Of a DNA stretch of 9,996 bases, positions 1 through 7,235 are shown in pieces (position 1 is the first letter of the stretch; each line of letters opens with the position of its first letter). Under the pieces are notes generated by a model. The model saw nothing but the letters and a program-made list of their open reading frames with translations, was not told the DNA's origin and made no database searches. Origin of the DNA: an uncultured Gammaproteobacteria bacterium. GTDB taxonomy: Bacteria > Pseudomonadota > Gammaproteobacteria > Ga0077536. The position numbers were made by a program, and so were the translations under genes. The stretch covers positions 1 through 9,996 of the forward strand of contig CAIPNE010000328.1 in the NCBI GenBank assembly GCA_903866355.1, given 5' to 3'.

Positions 1-134
1 CGGGTCAGACTGCCGACGTCGATTTCACCACGTCGGCCATGCGTCGTACGGGTCTGCTGCACTGTGTGCTGGCGTTTTTCTTTATCACCACGCTAGTGGC
101 GTTGACCATCAATATTGCGTCGGGTCTGTTTTGA
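1..134 (+). CDS. C-terminal end of a DUF1345-like integral membrane protein (partial)
   Basis: The frame from base 3 is open from the window edge to a TGA at 132-134 and gives about 43 residues. They contain QTADVDFTTSAMRRTGLLH followed by a hydrophobic helix (VLAFFFITTLVALTINIASGLF) that ends the protein. A 'QTSDV..TS..MRR..L.H..LSFFFNT...AL..N..AGL' ending is what I recall for the DUF1345 family of small predicted inner-membrane proteins of unknown function; the match is from memory, not a search. The 5' part lies outside the window, so the start and the full membrane topology cannot be judged. It is codirectional with the permease downstream but about 310 bp away, so cotranscription is unlikely. 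Confidence 0.6.
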   Translation, partial: GQTADVDFTTSAMRRTGLLHCVLAFFFITTLVALTINIASGLF

Positions 135-443
135 GAACACTTTTTTTTCGGGCAGGATCGCCTGCGACCACCCGCAACGATCCACCTGCATCCTGCAGCT
201 AATCCGTCAAGGCTAACGCCCAGCGCATGGTCGCGTGCCTCTCGTCCCCTCGGGCTGCGGCTGGCGGCCGAGCCTAGGCGCTAACCCGCACTCGCGATCG
301 ACCGCTAAGTTTTTAGGTGAGGCGAAGACCAAGGTTCCGAGAGACAGACAGTCACCACCGTGCCGCCCTATCCTAATGGGGCAACAACAGCTGCGCGGTT
401 GCGTATCAACACGCGTCACACCGATCACAAAAGGAGCTTAGTG
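135..443. other. Intergenic gap between the DUF1345-like gene and the APC permease
   Basis: No convincing gene lies here. Just after the upstream stop there is a run of eight T (141-148), then a small inverted repeat GCAGG-ATCG-CCTGC (152-165). The order is wrong for a classical intrinsic terminator on either strand, because the T-run precedes the stem. I found no clear -35/-10 pair for the permease. The in-frame ATG at 360 would add 28 residues with no transmembrane or family character, so the region up to 443 is treated as leader. The only clear signal is the Shine-Dalgarno sequence at 432-436. Confidence 0.5.
432..436 (+). promoter_or_regulatory. Ribosome binding site that fixes the APC permease start
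   Basis: AGGAG lies 7 nt upstream of the ATG at 444 (4 nt from a GTG at 441). It is the strongest Shine-Dalgarno match upstream of this gene and argues against the longer start at 360. Confidence 0.7.
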
Positions 444-1985
444 ATGAGTGGCATAAAGGCTAATTGGGTGGCGCCGGCGCACGGCGGCTTGGCAAACGCA
501 CAAGACACCCAGCGGCTGCAGCGCGGGAGTGTTGGCTTAATCGGCGTGTTGTTTCTGACGGTGACGGGCGCCGCGCCGCTGACCGCCATGCTGGGTAATG
601 TGCCCTTCGCGGTGGGTTTCGGTAACGGCGTCCATGTGCCGGCGGCTTTCCTGATGGCCACCATGCTGTTGACCATTTTCTCGGTGGGTTATGCCGCCAT
701 GGCGAGCAACGTTTCCAGCGTGGGTGGCTTCTATGCGTTTATCAGTTTGGGCTTGGGGCGAACCGTCGGCTTGTCTGCCGGCCTCGCTTCACTGGCGGCC
801 TATAGCGTGTTCGAAGCCTCGCTGGCGGGCATCTTCGCGTTTTTTTCCAACGCGCTGATTGCGAGTCATTTCGGCCTCAATATTCCTTGGATTTACCTCT
901 CGCTGTTTGCCATTACGCTCTCGGCGATTCTGAGTCATCGCGACGTTCAACTCTCGGTGGCCGTGCTGGGGGTGGCGCTGGCGTTGGAAACTATCGTGCT
1001 GATAGTGTTCGATGTTGCCGTGGCCACCGCCGCCACCAATACGCACTTTTCGCTCGATTCCCTCAATCTGTTCAAGGTCATGACCGACGTCTCTGCCCAG
1101 CGCGTGGGCAACGTTGACATCGCTGCGGGCACGGCGGTGGTCGGTGTTTTCATGGCGTTTTGGTCGTGGTGCGGATTCGAGATGGCACCCAGTTATGCGG
1201 AGGAGTCGCTAGATCCCAAGCGCAGTGTGCCGCTTTCTCTGTATTACTCGGTCATAGGCTTGGGCATTTTCTATACCCTAACCAGTTGGTGCGCAGTCTC
1301 GGCCTTCAACACGGAAGGCGAAATGTTGGCGAAGGCCACAGCCGACTCCAATAATTTTTTCATCCATCCGATGGGGCAGTTTGTTGGTTCTTTCGGCGCG
1401 GGTGCGATGTCCATCTTGATCATGACCAGCGCGTTTGCTTGCGGGATGGCTTTCCACAATACGGCCTCCCGTTACCTGTATTCGCTGGCGCGCGATGGCG
1501 TGTTGCCACAGCGGCTGTCCCACACCCACGCCCGGTACAAAAGCCCGCACGTGGCCTCCACGGCACAGGCGCTGATGGCCGCGCTGCTGGTGGGATTGTT
1601 CGCTTATTTTACGGGCACCGACGACCCCACAACGCAAGCTTACCTCGGCGTTTATACCTTGTTGGCCGTGCTGGGCACGTTGTTGCTGCTCATCTTGCAG
1701 GCCACGGTATCGGTCGCGATCATTATTTATTTCCAGCAAAAAAAGCTGCGTGAGCGCCGCGTGTTTGCCACGGTCATCGCGCCGGCTTGTGCGTTTGTTG
1801 CTCAGGCGATGCTGGTCTGTCTGCTCGTGATAAAGCTCGAGGTTTTTGGTGGGGTAGGGATGTTTGGCAGCAAGATTCCACAGGTTGCGGCAGCGGTGCT
1901 ACTGCTCGGCCTTGTTTGGGGTTGGGTGCTTAAGGTGGCGGCGCCAACGGTGTATGCCCGCATTGGGCGCGTCACCGAGGACTGA
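444..1985 (+). CDS. APC-superfamily amino acid/polyamine permease
   Basis: A 513-residue, strongly hydrophobic inner-membrane protein with about 12 predicted helices, the usual size for the amino acid-polyamine-organocation (APC) superfamily. Visible family marks are the unwound first-helix motif TVTGAAPLTAMLGNVP (about residues 39-54), the GFE...EES segment of helix 6 (244-255) followed by DPKRSVP (257-263), and the loop SRYLYSLARDGVLP (342-355), close to the textbook 'R..YalaRDG.lP' APC signature. These proteins import amino acids or amines, usually by H+ symport or exchange; the substrate cannot be read here. The start at 444 follows AGGAG; a start at 360 would only add a non-conserved hydrophilic tail. 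The gene is convergent with the MBL hydrolase gene and separated from it by a hairpin. No neighbouring catabolic gene names the substrate. Confidence 0.88.
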   Translation: MSGIKANWVAPAHGGLANAQDTQRLQRGSVGLIGVLFLTVTGAAPLTAMLGNVPFAVGFGNGVHVPAAFLMATMLLTIFSVGYAAMASNVSSVGGFYAFISLGLGRTVGLSAGLASLAAYSVFEASLAGIFAFFSNALIASHFGLNIPWIYLSLFAITLSAILSHRDVQLSVAVLGVALALETIVLIVFDVAVATAATNTHFSLDSLNLFKVMTDVSAQRVGNVDIAAGTAVVGVFMAFWSWCGFEMAPSYAEESLDPKRSVPLSLYYSVIGLGIFYTLTSWCAVSAFNTEGEMLAKATADSNNFFIHPMGQFVGSFGAGAMSILIMTSAFACGMAFHNTASRYLYSLARDGVLPQRLSHTHARYKSPHVASTAQALMAALLVGLFAYFTGTDDPTTQAYLGVYTLLAVLGTLLLLILQATVSVAIIIYFQQKKLRERRVFATVIAPACAFVAQAMLVCLLVIKLEVFGGVGMFGSKIPQVAAAVLLLGLVWGWVLKVAAPTVYARIGRVTED

Positions 1986-2000
1986 CGCCGGTTGAGGCGT

Positions 2001-2042
2001 GTGGCATAGCTCTCGCGTGTGCTGCGCGCCAAGCTATGCCGC
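2001..2042. terminator. Hairpin between convergent genes, probable bidirectional terminator
   Basis: GGCATAGCT (2003-2011) and AGCTATGCC (2032-2040) are perfect complements. One G-U and one G-C pair extend the stem to 11 bp. The 20-nt loop has a further GCG/CGC pairing. It sits in the 74-bp gap between the convergent permease and MBL stop codons, the expected place for a shared terminator. There is no T-tract on either strand, so it may act as a weak terminator or an mRNA 3'-end stabiliser. Confidence 0.5.
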
Positions 2043-2059
2043 TGATGAATACCGGCTCG

Positions 2060-2938
2060 CTAAAAGCGAATTCGCCGCTGGCCGCCGCGCTCCACAATGA
2101 AAACCCCGGTCGGGGTATTGAAGTGAGTGCCTAAGATCATGACGTCGCGATCGCAGTGGTCATCGATGAAGCGACTGCGAGTGGCGACTGCCAACGCCTT
2201 ATCGTGATCGGCGCTCTGCTGCCATTGCGGTTCGGCAATCTGCACCGGGTGGATCATCATGTCGCCCGTAATAATGGCCTGCGCGGTATTGCTCCTGCCC
2301 AGTGCCACGCTGCAATGTCCGGGGGTGTGCCCGGGGGTTGGTAGCAGCCAGATTTGGTCGTCGATTTGCCAGGCGTTGTCCACCCACTGTACTTGGCCCG
2401 CTTCAATGATCGGCAGGATATTCTGCGTCAGTGTCGCGCGGTCATAGTCGTTGGTGGTGTCCTGCCAACACGCCCATTCGCGACGGTTGAAGAGATATTT
2501 GGCCCGTGGAAAAGTGGGCACCCAGCGGCCGTCGTGCAGGCGCGTGTTCCAACCGGTGTGGTCGACGTGCATGTGGGTGCAGAACACGTAATCGATATCT
2601 TCGGGGGTGCAACCTGCAGCCGCCAGATCCGCTAGATAGTTACCGTTGCGATCATTCCACTGCGCAAAGCCAGAACCTTGCTTGTGATTGCCGATGCACG
2701 TGTCGACCAGCACAGTGTGGTGTCGAGTTTTCACGACATAGGTGTGGATGCTGAGCAGCATGCCCCGATTGGCATCCACAAAATGCGGTTGTAGCCAGTC
2801 TAGATGAGGGTCGAACGCGCTGCGATCACGGTCGACATAGAGCACTTTGGGGCTGAAGGAATCAATGGTGTCGACGACTTTGGCAACCTGAATATCGCCA
2901 AACTCGAAACGCTGAATTGCCGGTGGATGCGTGCTCAT
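2060..2938 (-). CDS. Metallo-beta-lactamase-fold hydrolase
   Basis: A 292-residue soluble protein with a full set of dizinc MBL-fold ligands: THMHVDH (H122, H124, D126, H127), the TPGHTPGH histidine (H204), the TGDMMIH aspartate (D226) and the final GTHFNTP histidine (H272). The fold covers hydrolases of lactones, organophosphates, thioesters and similar bonds. The layout (DTCIGN, then THxHVDHTGWNTRL, DGRWVPTFPxAKYLF, REW) fits a common bacterial group of about 290 residues with no fixed substrate. An AHL-lactonase-like activity is possible but not shown. The ATG at 2938 is preferred over one at 2965 because GAGG lies 8 nt upstream of it. It is the last gene of the minus-strand block, 161 bp after the ALDH stop; a TATTAT-like -10 at 2976-2981 could give it its own promoter. 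I see no signal peptide, so it is probably cytoplasmic. Confidence 0.85.
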   Translation of the reverse strand: MSTHPPAIQRFEFGDIQVAKVVDTIDSFSPKVLYVDRDRSAFDPHLDWLQPHFVDANRGMLLSIHTYVVKTRHHTVLVDTCIGNHKQGSGFAQWNDRNGNYLADLAAAGCTPEDIDYVFCTHMHVDHTGWNTRLHDGRWVPTFPRAKYLFNRREWACWQDTTNDYDRATLTQNILPIIEAGQVQWVDNAWQIDDQIWLLPTPGHTPGHCSVALGRSNTAQAIITGDMMIHPVQIAEPQWQQSADHDKALAVATRSRFIDDHCDRDVMILGTHFNTPTGVFIVERGGQRRIRF

Positions 2939-2975
2939 GGGGTGGACCTCAGTATTGGGTGGCAAGGGAAGCAGA

Positions 2976-2999
2976 ATAATAGCGTTGCGTACGCCTCAA
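2976..2999 (-). promoter_or_regulatory. Weak candidate promoter for the MBL hydrolase gene
   Basis: On the minus strand TATTAT (2976-2981) resembles a sigma-70 -10 box, about 37 nt upstream of the start codon. The only -35-like hexamer nearby, TTGAGG (2994-2999), is 12 bp away, too close for a normal spacer. The -10 likeness is therefore suggestive only. Confidence 0.2.
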
Positions 3000-3099
3000 C
3001 AGTTGGCCTGCCGGTGTTTGGGGCAGGGCCCGCAATGGACACGCTGGCGGCTGGCCGATCGTGGCAGCCGAATTGCTGGTGGGTGAGCCGCACGAAACT

Positions 3100-4572
3100 T
3101 CAGAACACGGAGGGCCAGCGCAGGCTGTCCACCATCAGGCGGATGAACTTCTTTTTGATGTTCGTGAAAGGCGGGAAGAATAGCTTGGCCACCATGACGG
3201 GGCCTGATTCGAGCACCGCGCGGGCGTGCGAGAAGGCTTTGAAGCCAAAATATCCGTGTGCGTTGCCAATGCCAGAATGGTTGACCCCACCAAACGGCAA
3301 GTTGCCGTGAGCGTACTGCAACACGCAATGGTTGATGGCCACACCGCCGGAACTCGTGCGTTGCAAAATACGTCGGGTACTGACTTTGTCCCGGCTCCAG
3401 AGGTACAAGGCTAAGGGTTTAGGGCCTGCATTGATGTCGTGCACGACTTGGTCGATGTCGGTGTAGCCAATCACCGGCAGCACCGGTCCAAAAATCTCGT
3501 CCTGCATGAGGCCGGCATCAGCGGGCACCTGATCGATGAGGGTGGGCGAGAGGTAACAAGTCGCCTCATCCACCTCACCACCCGCCAGCAAATTAGCCCC
3601 CTTGGCTTGGGCCTCTTGCAGTAACTGGGCGAGGCGCCGGGTGTGGTGCTGGCTGATGATACGGCCATAGTCTGGGCTTTGGCGCTGCTGTGCCGGCGTG
3701 GCTCCAAAGCGCTCGACCAGCACCCGGCGACATTCATTCACGAAACGCGCCTTCACCGACTCATGCACAAATACGTGATCGGGGGCCACGCAAATCTGAC
3801 CGCAGTTGGTGAACTTGCCCCAGAGCAAAGTCTCGGCGGCTAAGCGCAGATCGGCAGTCTCGTCAACAATGACGGGAGATTTTCCGCCCAACTCCAGCGT
3901 GACGCTCGTGAGGTGTTTGGCGGCAGCGGTCATGACGATCTTGCCCACCGCCGATGAACCGGTGAAGAAAATGTGGTCGAAAGGCAGCGCCAACAAAGCT
4001 TGCGAGGTGGGCAAGCTGCCTTCAAATAGCGCCACTTCGTGGGGCGCAAAGGTTGCGGCCACGACCTGCGCCATCACCGCATTGACCGCCGGCGTCATTT
4101 CCGAGGGTTTGAGGATGACTGTGTGGCCCGCCGCGAGGGCCGACACCATGGGACCAAAACATAAATTGAGCGGAAAATTCCAAGGAGCGATAACGAGGCT
4201 GCGACCACGTGGCTGATAGTGGATGCTAGCGTACGTACCGATAGTGGTCAGGGTTGGCCACACGCGCATCGGGCGCATCCAGCGCTTCAGACAGCCAATG
4301 GCATGCCGAATTTCATCTAGGATTGGCAAAAATTCGGTGGCTTCTACTTCAGCATTGGGCTTGCCACATTCCGCAGTGAACGCCCGGTAAAAATCCTCAC
4401 GGCGAGCCATCAGGGCCACCCGCAGTTTTTTAAGTCGAATGATGCGTTCGGCTGCCGTTGATTCGCGCCATTGGCGCGAGGTGGCCAGCTGACTATCAAA
4501 AACCTGCTGGATGGTGAGGGGATCAGCCTCACCAGCAGGGGCGTTTATATCGGACATCTTGGTGGCGTGCAT
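3100..4572 (-). CDS. NAD(P)-dependent aldehyde dehydrogenase, ALDH3-like
   Basis: A 490-residue enzyme that oxidises aldehydes to carboxylic acids with NAD(P)+. All core ALDH elements are visible: PWNFP with N132, ILKPSE with K155 for cofactor binding, the FTGSSAVGK turn (203-211), LELGGKSP with general-base E227, and NCGQICVAP with catalytic C261. EIFGPVLPV and NLPFGGVNHSGIG...HGYFGFKAFSH follow near the C-terminus. The short N-terminus, the HG..GF.AFSH ending and the basic tail (NIKKKFIRLMVDSLRW) match class 3, which includes fatty-aldehyde and coniferyl-aldehyde dehydrogenases. The tail might associate with membrane. Start choice: ATG 4572 has AAGGG 5 nt upstream; ATG 4557 (MSDI...) has no clear ribosome site; ATG 4626 adds a non-conserved leader. 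The gene lies between the ABC exporter (200 bp upstream) and the MBL gene on the same strand. Substrate unknown. Confidence 0.88.
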   Translation of the reverse strand: MHATKMSDINAPAGEADPLTIQQVFDSQLATSRQWRESTAAERIIRLKKLRVALMARREDFYRAFTAECGKPNAEVEATEFLPILDEIRHAIGCLKRWMRPMRVWPTLTTIGTYASIHYQPRGRSLVIAPWNFPLNLCFGPMVSALAAGHTVILKPSEMTPAVNAVMAQVVAATFAPHEVALFEGSLPTSQALLALPFDHIFFTGSSAVGKIVMTAAAKHLTSVTLELGGKSPVIVDETADLRLAAETLLWGKFTNCGQICVAPDHVFVHESVKARFVNECRRVLVERFGATPAQQRQSPDYGRIISQHHTRRLAQLLQEAQAKGANLLAGGEVDEATCYLSPTLIDQVPADAGLMQDEIFGPVLPVIGYTDIDQVVHDINAGPKPLALYLWSRDKVSTRRILQRTSSGGVAINHCVLQYAHGNLPFGGVNHSGIGNAHGYFGFKAFSHARAVLESGPVMVAKLFFPPFTNIKKKFIRLMVDSLRWPSVF

Positions 4573-4771
4573 GCAGGCCCTTTGGGTGATCGTCAGCCGG
4601 TTAATCGGCCGTGACGAGGGTGGCAAAATTCCAGCGCAGCAGCGGCGTCAGCGCAGGTGTCGACCTAATCGATCGCGGTGACCCTATCGCAAGCCCGTTA
4701 CCGAGCCAAATGGCGGGTATGCGAAGGTCTTTTTTGCCGCTCGCAAATACCGGGTCGTACGCGCCATGGCG

Positions 4772-6595
4772 TTAATCGAGGGCGAGCGTTTCGGCCGCTT
4801 GCTGCAGCAGCCACATCTGCGCGTAGTGTCCGTCCAGCGCCAAGAGCGCTGCATGGGTCCCCCGCTCGATGATGCGACCTTGCTCCAGCACCACAATCTC
4901 ATGGGAATCGGCGATGGTCGATAGCCGGTGCGCGATGACCAAAGCGGTCTTGCCTTGCGCCGCGCTTTTCAATTCCGCCTGGATCGCCCGCTCATTGGCC
5001 GAGTCCAAGGCCGAGGTTGCTTCATCGAAGATCAGCACGGGCGGGTTTTTTAGCAAGGTACGGGCAATCGCCACCGGTTGTTTTTCGCCGGCTGAGAGTG
5101 GTAGGCCGCGCTCGCCAACCATCGTGGCATAACCTTTGGGGGTGGCGGCGATGAAGTCGTGGATGTGCGCGGCGCGGGCGGCCGCGGTGACTTCAAGTGG
5201 CGAGGCATCGGCCCGGCCGTAGCCAATGTTGTAGCCCACGGTATCGTTGAACAGCACCGTGTCCTGCGGCACGATGCCGATCGCCCCCCGCAAGCTGGCT
5301 TGGGTGACGGCGCGAATGTCCTGACCATCGATGGTGATGCGGCCATCTGTCACCTCGTAGAAACGGTAGAGCAGGCGCGCCAAGGTACTTTTGCCGGCAC
5401 CCGAGGCGCCGACCACGGCCACTGTTTTGCCGGCCGGAATCTCAAAGCTCACGCCGTGCAGGATGGGTCGTGCCGGATCATAAGCAAAGGCTACGTTCTC
5501 GAAGCACACGCAACCCCCGCTGACCGTAAGGTTGGGCGCGCCGGGGGCGTCAGCCACTTCGCGTTCACGCTCTAACAGCACAAACATGCGGTCGAGATCG
5601 GTCAGGCTTTGTTTCACTTCTCGGTACAGCACGCCCAAGAAATTGAGCGGGATATAGAGTTGGATCATGAAGGCGTTGACCATGACGAAATCGCCTAACG
5701 TGAGGCGGCCTGCCACCACGCCCTGGGTGGCGCGCCAGAGCAGCGCCATCAGGCTCAGCGCAATGATCAGTTGCTGGCCCGTGTTGAGCATCGACAGCGT
5801 GGTCTGGCTTTTGATTTGCGCGCGTCGGTAGGCTTCCAGCCCGTCTTCATAGCGGCGGGCTTCGAAGGTCTCGTTGTTAAAGTATTTGACGGTCTCGTAG
5901 TTCAGCAGTGCATCGATTGCGCGGCTATGGGCTTGGCTATCGAGCTCGTTCATCTCGCGACGAAATCGGCTGCGCCACTCGGTCACGGTCACCGTAAAAG
6001 TAATGTAGACCACCAGTGCGCTCAGCGTGATCCACACATAGCCACGGTCGAAGCGCCAGCCGAGAATGACCAGCACCAGCACCACCTCGACCAACGTGGG
6101 TACGATGGTGGACAGCGAGTACGACACCAGCGACTGCAGCGCCCGGGTGCCACGCTCGATATCACGCGACATGCCGCCGGTTTGCCGTTCGAGGTGGAAA
6201 CGCAGGCTCAGCGCGTGCAGGTGGTTAAAAACTTCTAACGCAATTTGCTTGCTGGCGCCGAAGGACACCTTGGCGAACACCAGTTCACGCAGCTCGGTGA
6301 ATGCACTCGTGGACAGGCGCAGGCCCGCATACGCCAATAGCAGGCCCACCGGCACCACCAGCAGGGCGCGGGGGTCGTGGGCGTTGATGTCCAGCGTGTC
6401 CACCAAGTGCTTGAGCAGGAGCGGCACGCTGACGTTGGCCCCTTTTGCTGCCAGCAAAAAAAACAACGCCAAGCCGACCCGCCAGCGGTATTCCCACAGA
6501 TAGGGCGCTAGCTTGCTGAGGGTTTGCCAGTCAGAACGTGGCGCACCGGTGGCGGCTGGGATGGGTTGAGCCGGGCGGGAGGCATAATGGCGCAT
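4772..6595 (-). CDS. Atm1-type ABC half-transporter (fused permease and ATPase) with altered signature motif
   Basis: A 607-residue fused ABC exporter half that would work as a homodimer in the inner membrane. Residues about 25-335 are the six-helix membrane domain, with hallmark Atm1/ABCB7 sequence: RQTGGMSRDIERGTRA (137-152), TEWRSRFRREMNELDS (205-220) and LLNYETVKYFNNETFEARRYE (230-250). Relatives export glutathione-linked compounds, including iron-sulfur precursors or metal conjugates. The ATPase domain (about 355-600) has an A-loop tyrosine (372), Walker A GASGAGKST (396-404), the Q-loop (Q444), Walker B LIFDEATSALD (521-531) and H-loop H556. Oddity: the signature reads LSAGEKQP (500-507) instead of the family's LSGGEKQR. 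The Walker B glutamate and H-loop are intact, so it may still be active. The ATG at 6595 has only a weak ribosome site. It is the first gene of the minus-strand block; the 640-bp region upstream must hold its promoter. Confidence 0.9.
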   Translation of the reverse strand: MRHYASRPAQPIPAATGAPRSDWQTLSKLAPYLWEYRWRVGLALFFLLAAKGANVSVPLLLKHLVDTLDINAHDPRALLVVPVGLLLAYAGLRLSTSAFTELRELVFAKVSFGASKQIALEVFNHLHALSLRFHLERQTGGMSRDIERGTRALQSLVSYSLSTIVPTLVEVVLVLVILGWRFDRGYVWITLSALVVYITFTVTVTEWRSRFRREMNELDSQAHSRAIDALLNYETVKYFNNETFEARRYEDGLEAYRRAQIKSQTTLSMLNTGQQLIIALSLMALLWRATQGVVAGRLTLGDFVMVNAFMIQLYIPLNFLGVLYREVKQSLTDLDRMFVLLEREREVADAPGAPNLTVSGGCVCFENVAFAYDPARPILHGVSFEIPAGKTVAVVGASGAGKSTLARLLYRFYEVTDGRITIDGQDIRAVTQASLRGAIGIVPQDTVLFNDTVGYNIGYGRADASPLEVTAAARAAHIHDFIAATPKGYATMVGERGLPLSAGEKQPVAIARTLLKNPPVLIFDEATSALDSANERAIQAELKSAAQGKTALVIAHRLSTIADSHEIVVLEQGRIIERGTHAALLALDGHYAQMWLLQQAAETLALD

Positions 6596-6786
6596 GGGGG
6601 TTCTACCGGTCGGGTGGGTTATCGAGGGGCTGGCGAGCGCCGGACAGCGTCAAAGGAAACCCCGCCAGCGTGGCGCTGAACGCGTTCCGCTTCAAGCACT
6701 CAATAGTGAGAGGTGAGTTGGCGCACGACTGGGTTTGGTGTGCTCGCATCGGCAGCGTCTCGACTACTGTGCGCGAGGCACTGTCT

Positions 6787-6804
6787 GTAACCGTAACCGT
6801 AACC
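6787..6804. repeat. Short tandem repeat, three copies of GTAACC
   Basis: Three exact head-to-tail copies of GTAACC within the intergenic region. Function unknown; it is too short to be confidently more than a chance microsatellite or a clustered binding site. Confidence 0.6.
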
Positions 6805-7028
6805 GCCACTAGCGCTGAGCGGTAATCTGCGCTGACCAACGTCAAAATTTTTATCAGCCGGGTAATCCGGCACCGCCACCGGCTGGGCTGATGCGGTCTG
6901 CGCACGCGCGGCCATGGCTGTCGGTCCGTCCTTTAACGTCGGAACGCACGCCTGGCGCCCTCGCGGGGTTCCCGTGCAAGGTCCGTTTGCGCGCGGGTAT
7001 GCAGTCTTTTACCGGTCTACCGCACTAA

Positions 7029-7053
7029 CGCACCCCGCCTGAGGCCGGGTGCG
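7029..7053 (+). terminator. GC-rich hairpin, possible terminator of an unannotated transcript
   Basis: CGCACCC (7029-7035) pairs with GGGTGCG (7047-7053). After one C-C mismatch, GCC (7037-7039) pairs with GGC (7043-7045) around a TGA loop. Downstream on the + strand comes GCGTCTTGATTT, a poor U-tract. If it terminates anything, the transcript would have to begin within 6600-7028, where no gene is seen; a small RNA or a leader structure is possible. Confidence 0.35.
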
Positions 7054-7082
7054 GCGTCTTGATTTACCGGTTTAGGGTGGGC

Positions 7083-7104
7083 AATTAACGAATTAACAAT
7101 TGTT
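7083..7104. promoter_or_regulatory. Candidate operator: AATTAAC direct repeats overlapping an AACAATTGTT palindrome
   Basis: AATTAAC occurs at 7083-7089 and 7091-7097, one base apart. The second copy overlaps the perfect 10-bp palindrome AACAATTGTT (7095-7104). It lies in an AT-rich patch about 130 bp upstream of the PEP-CTERM start, next to a weak promoter-like pair. This is a plausible transcription factor site, inferred from symmetry only. Confidence 0.3.
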
Positions 7105-7131
7105 CACATTTGTTTTCGCTGTAGGTATTGA
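7103..7131 (+). promoter_or_regulatory. Weak sigma-70-like promoter candidate for the PEP-CTERM gene
   Basis: TTCACA (7103-7108) and TATTGA (7126-7131) are separated by 17 bp and lie about 105 bp upstream of the start codon. The -10 matches only three of six consensus bases. I found no sigma-54 -24/-12 pair, which is the arrangement reported for many PEP-CTERM genes. Confidence 0.2.
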
Positions 7132-7142
7132 AACTGAATAGA

Positions 7143-7178
7143 GGGGGGGGGTAGTCTCGACCTTGCTGAGGGACTACC
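7143..7178 (+). promoter_or_regulatory. Nine-G tract and adjoining hairpin in the PEP-CTERM 5' leader
   Basis: Nine G run from 7143 to 7151. The last two G begin a stem: GGTAGTC (7150-7156) is complementary to GACTACC (7172-7178), extended by one G-U and one G-C pair, with an 11-nt loop. The structure ends 57 bp before the start codon. A slipping G-tract at the foot of a leader stem could change promoter spacing or RNA folding. This is inference from the sequence. Confidence 0.4.
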
Positions 7179-7235
7179 ACGCTACGGGCTTACCTCTGAT
7201 CGGCTTTTTCTCTCTCAATCCAAAGGATCACCCGC

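Larger units (their letters stand above)
6596..7235. other. Long intergenic region between the divergent ABC exporter and PEP-CTERM genes
   Basis: 640 bp without a supportable gene. Two small minus-strand frames (about 6603-6915) overlap each other, have no family character and no good ribosome sites. It should hold the promoters of both divergent genes. Visible structure: a GTAACC triple repeat (6787-6804), a perfect-stem GC hairpin (7029-7053), an AT-rich patch with AATTAAC direct repeats and an AACAATTGTT palindrome (7083-7104), and nine consecutive G (7143-7151) next to a hairpin. I found no tRNA-like or known riboswitch core. Confidence 0.55.

Noticed and set aside
1..12. CGGGTCAGACTG at the window edge resembles the RAYT repeat core GGGGTCAGACTC
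   Set aside because: It lies inside the DUF1345-like reading frame, where it encodes the expected QTxDV residues, and it has no neighbouring copies, so the likeness is probably chance.
141..165. T8 run followed by GCAGG/CCTGC stem as an intrinsic terminator
   Set aside because: The T-run is upstream of the stem on the + strand, and the minus strand offers a run of A rather than T after the stem. The geometry is wrong for both directions.
1278..1739. A 153-codon open frame on the minus strand inside the APC permease
   Set aside because: It is a composition-driven shadow of the permease. The translation is rich in Q, R and H with no recognisable motif.
2804..3310. A 168-codon open frame on the + strand across the MBL/ALDH intergenic region
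   Set aside because: It runs antisense through the MBL start and the ALDH end, both strongly supported by catalytic motifs. Its translation has no family character.
6603..6915. Two overlapping small minus-strand frames upstream of the ABC exporter
   Set aside because: Neither has a good ribosome site or recognisable sequence, and they overlap each other in different frames. They are treated as non-coding.
6930..7020. tRNA or c-di-GMP (GEMM) riboswitch upstream of the PEP-CTERM gene
   Set aside because: I could find neither a GTTCRANTC T-arm nor the conserved GEMM core. The likeness was only in general GC-rich stem character.
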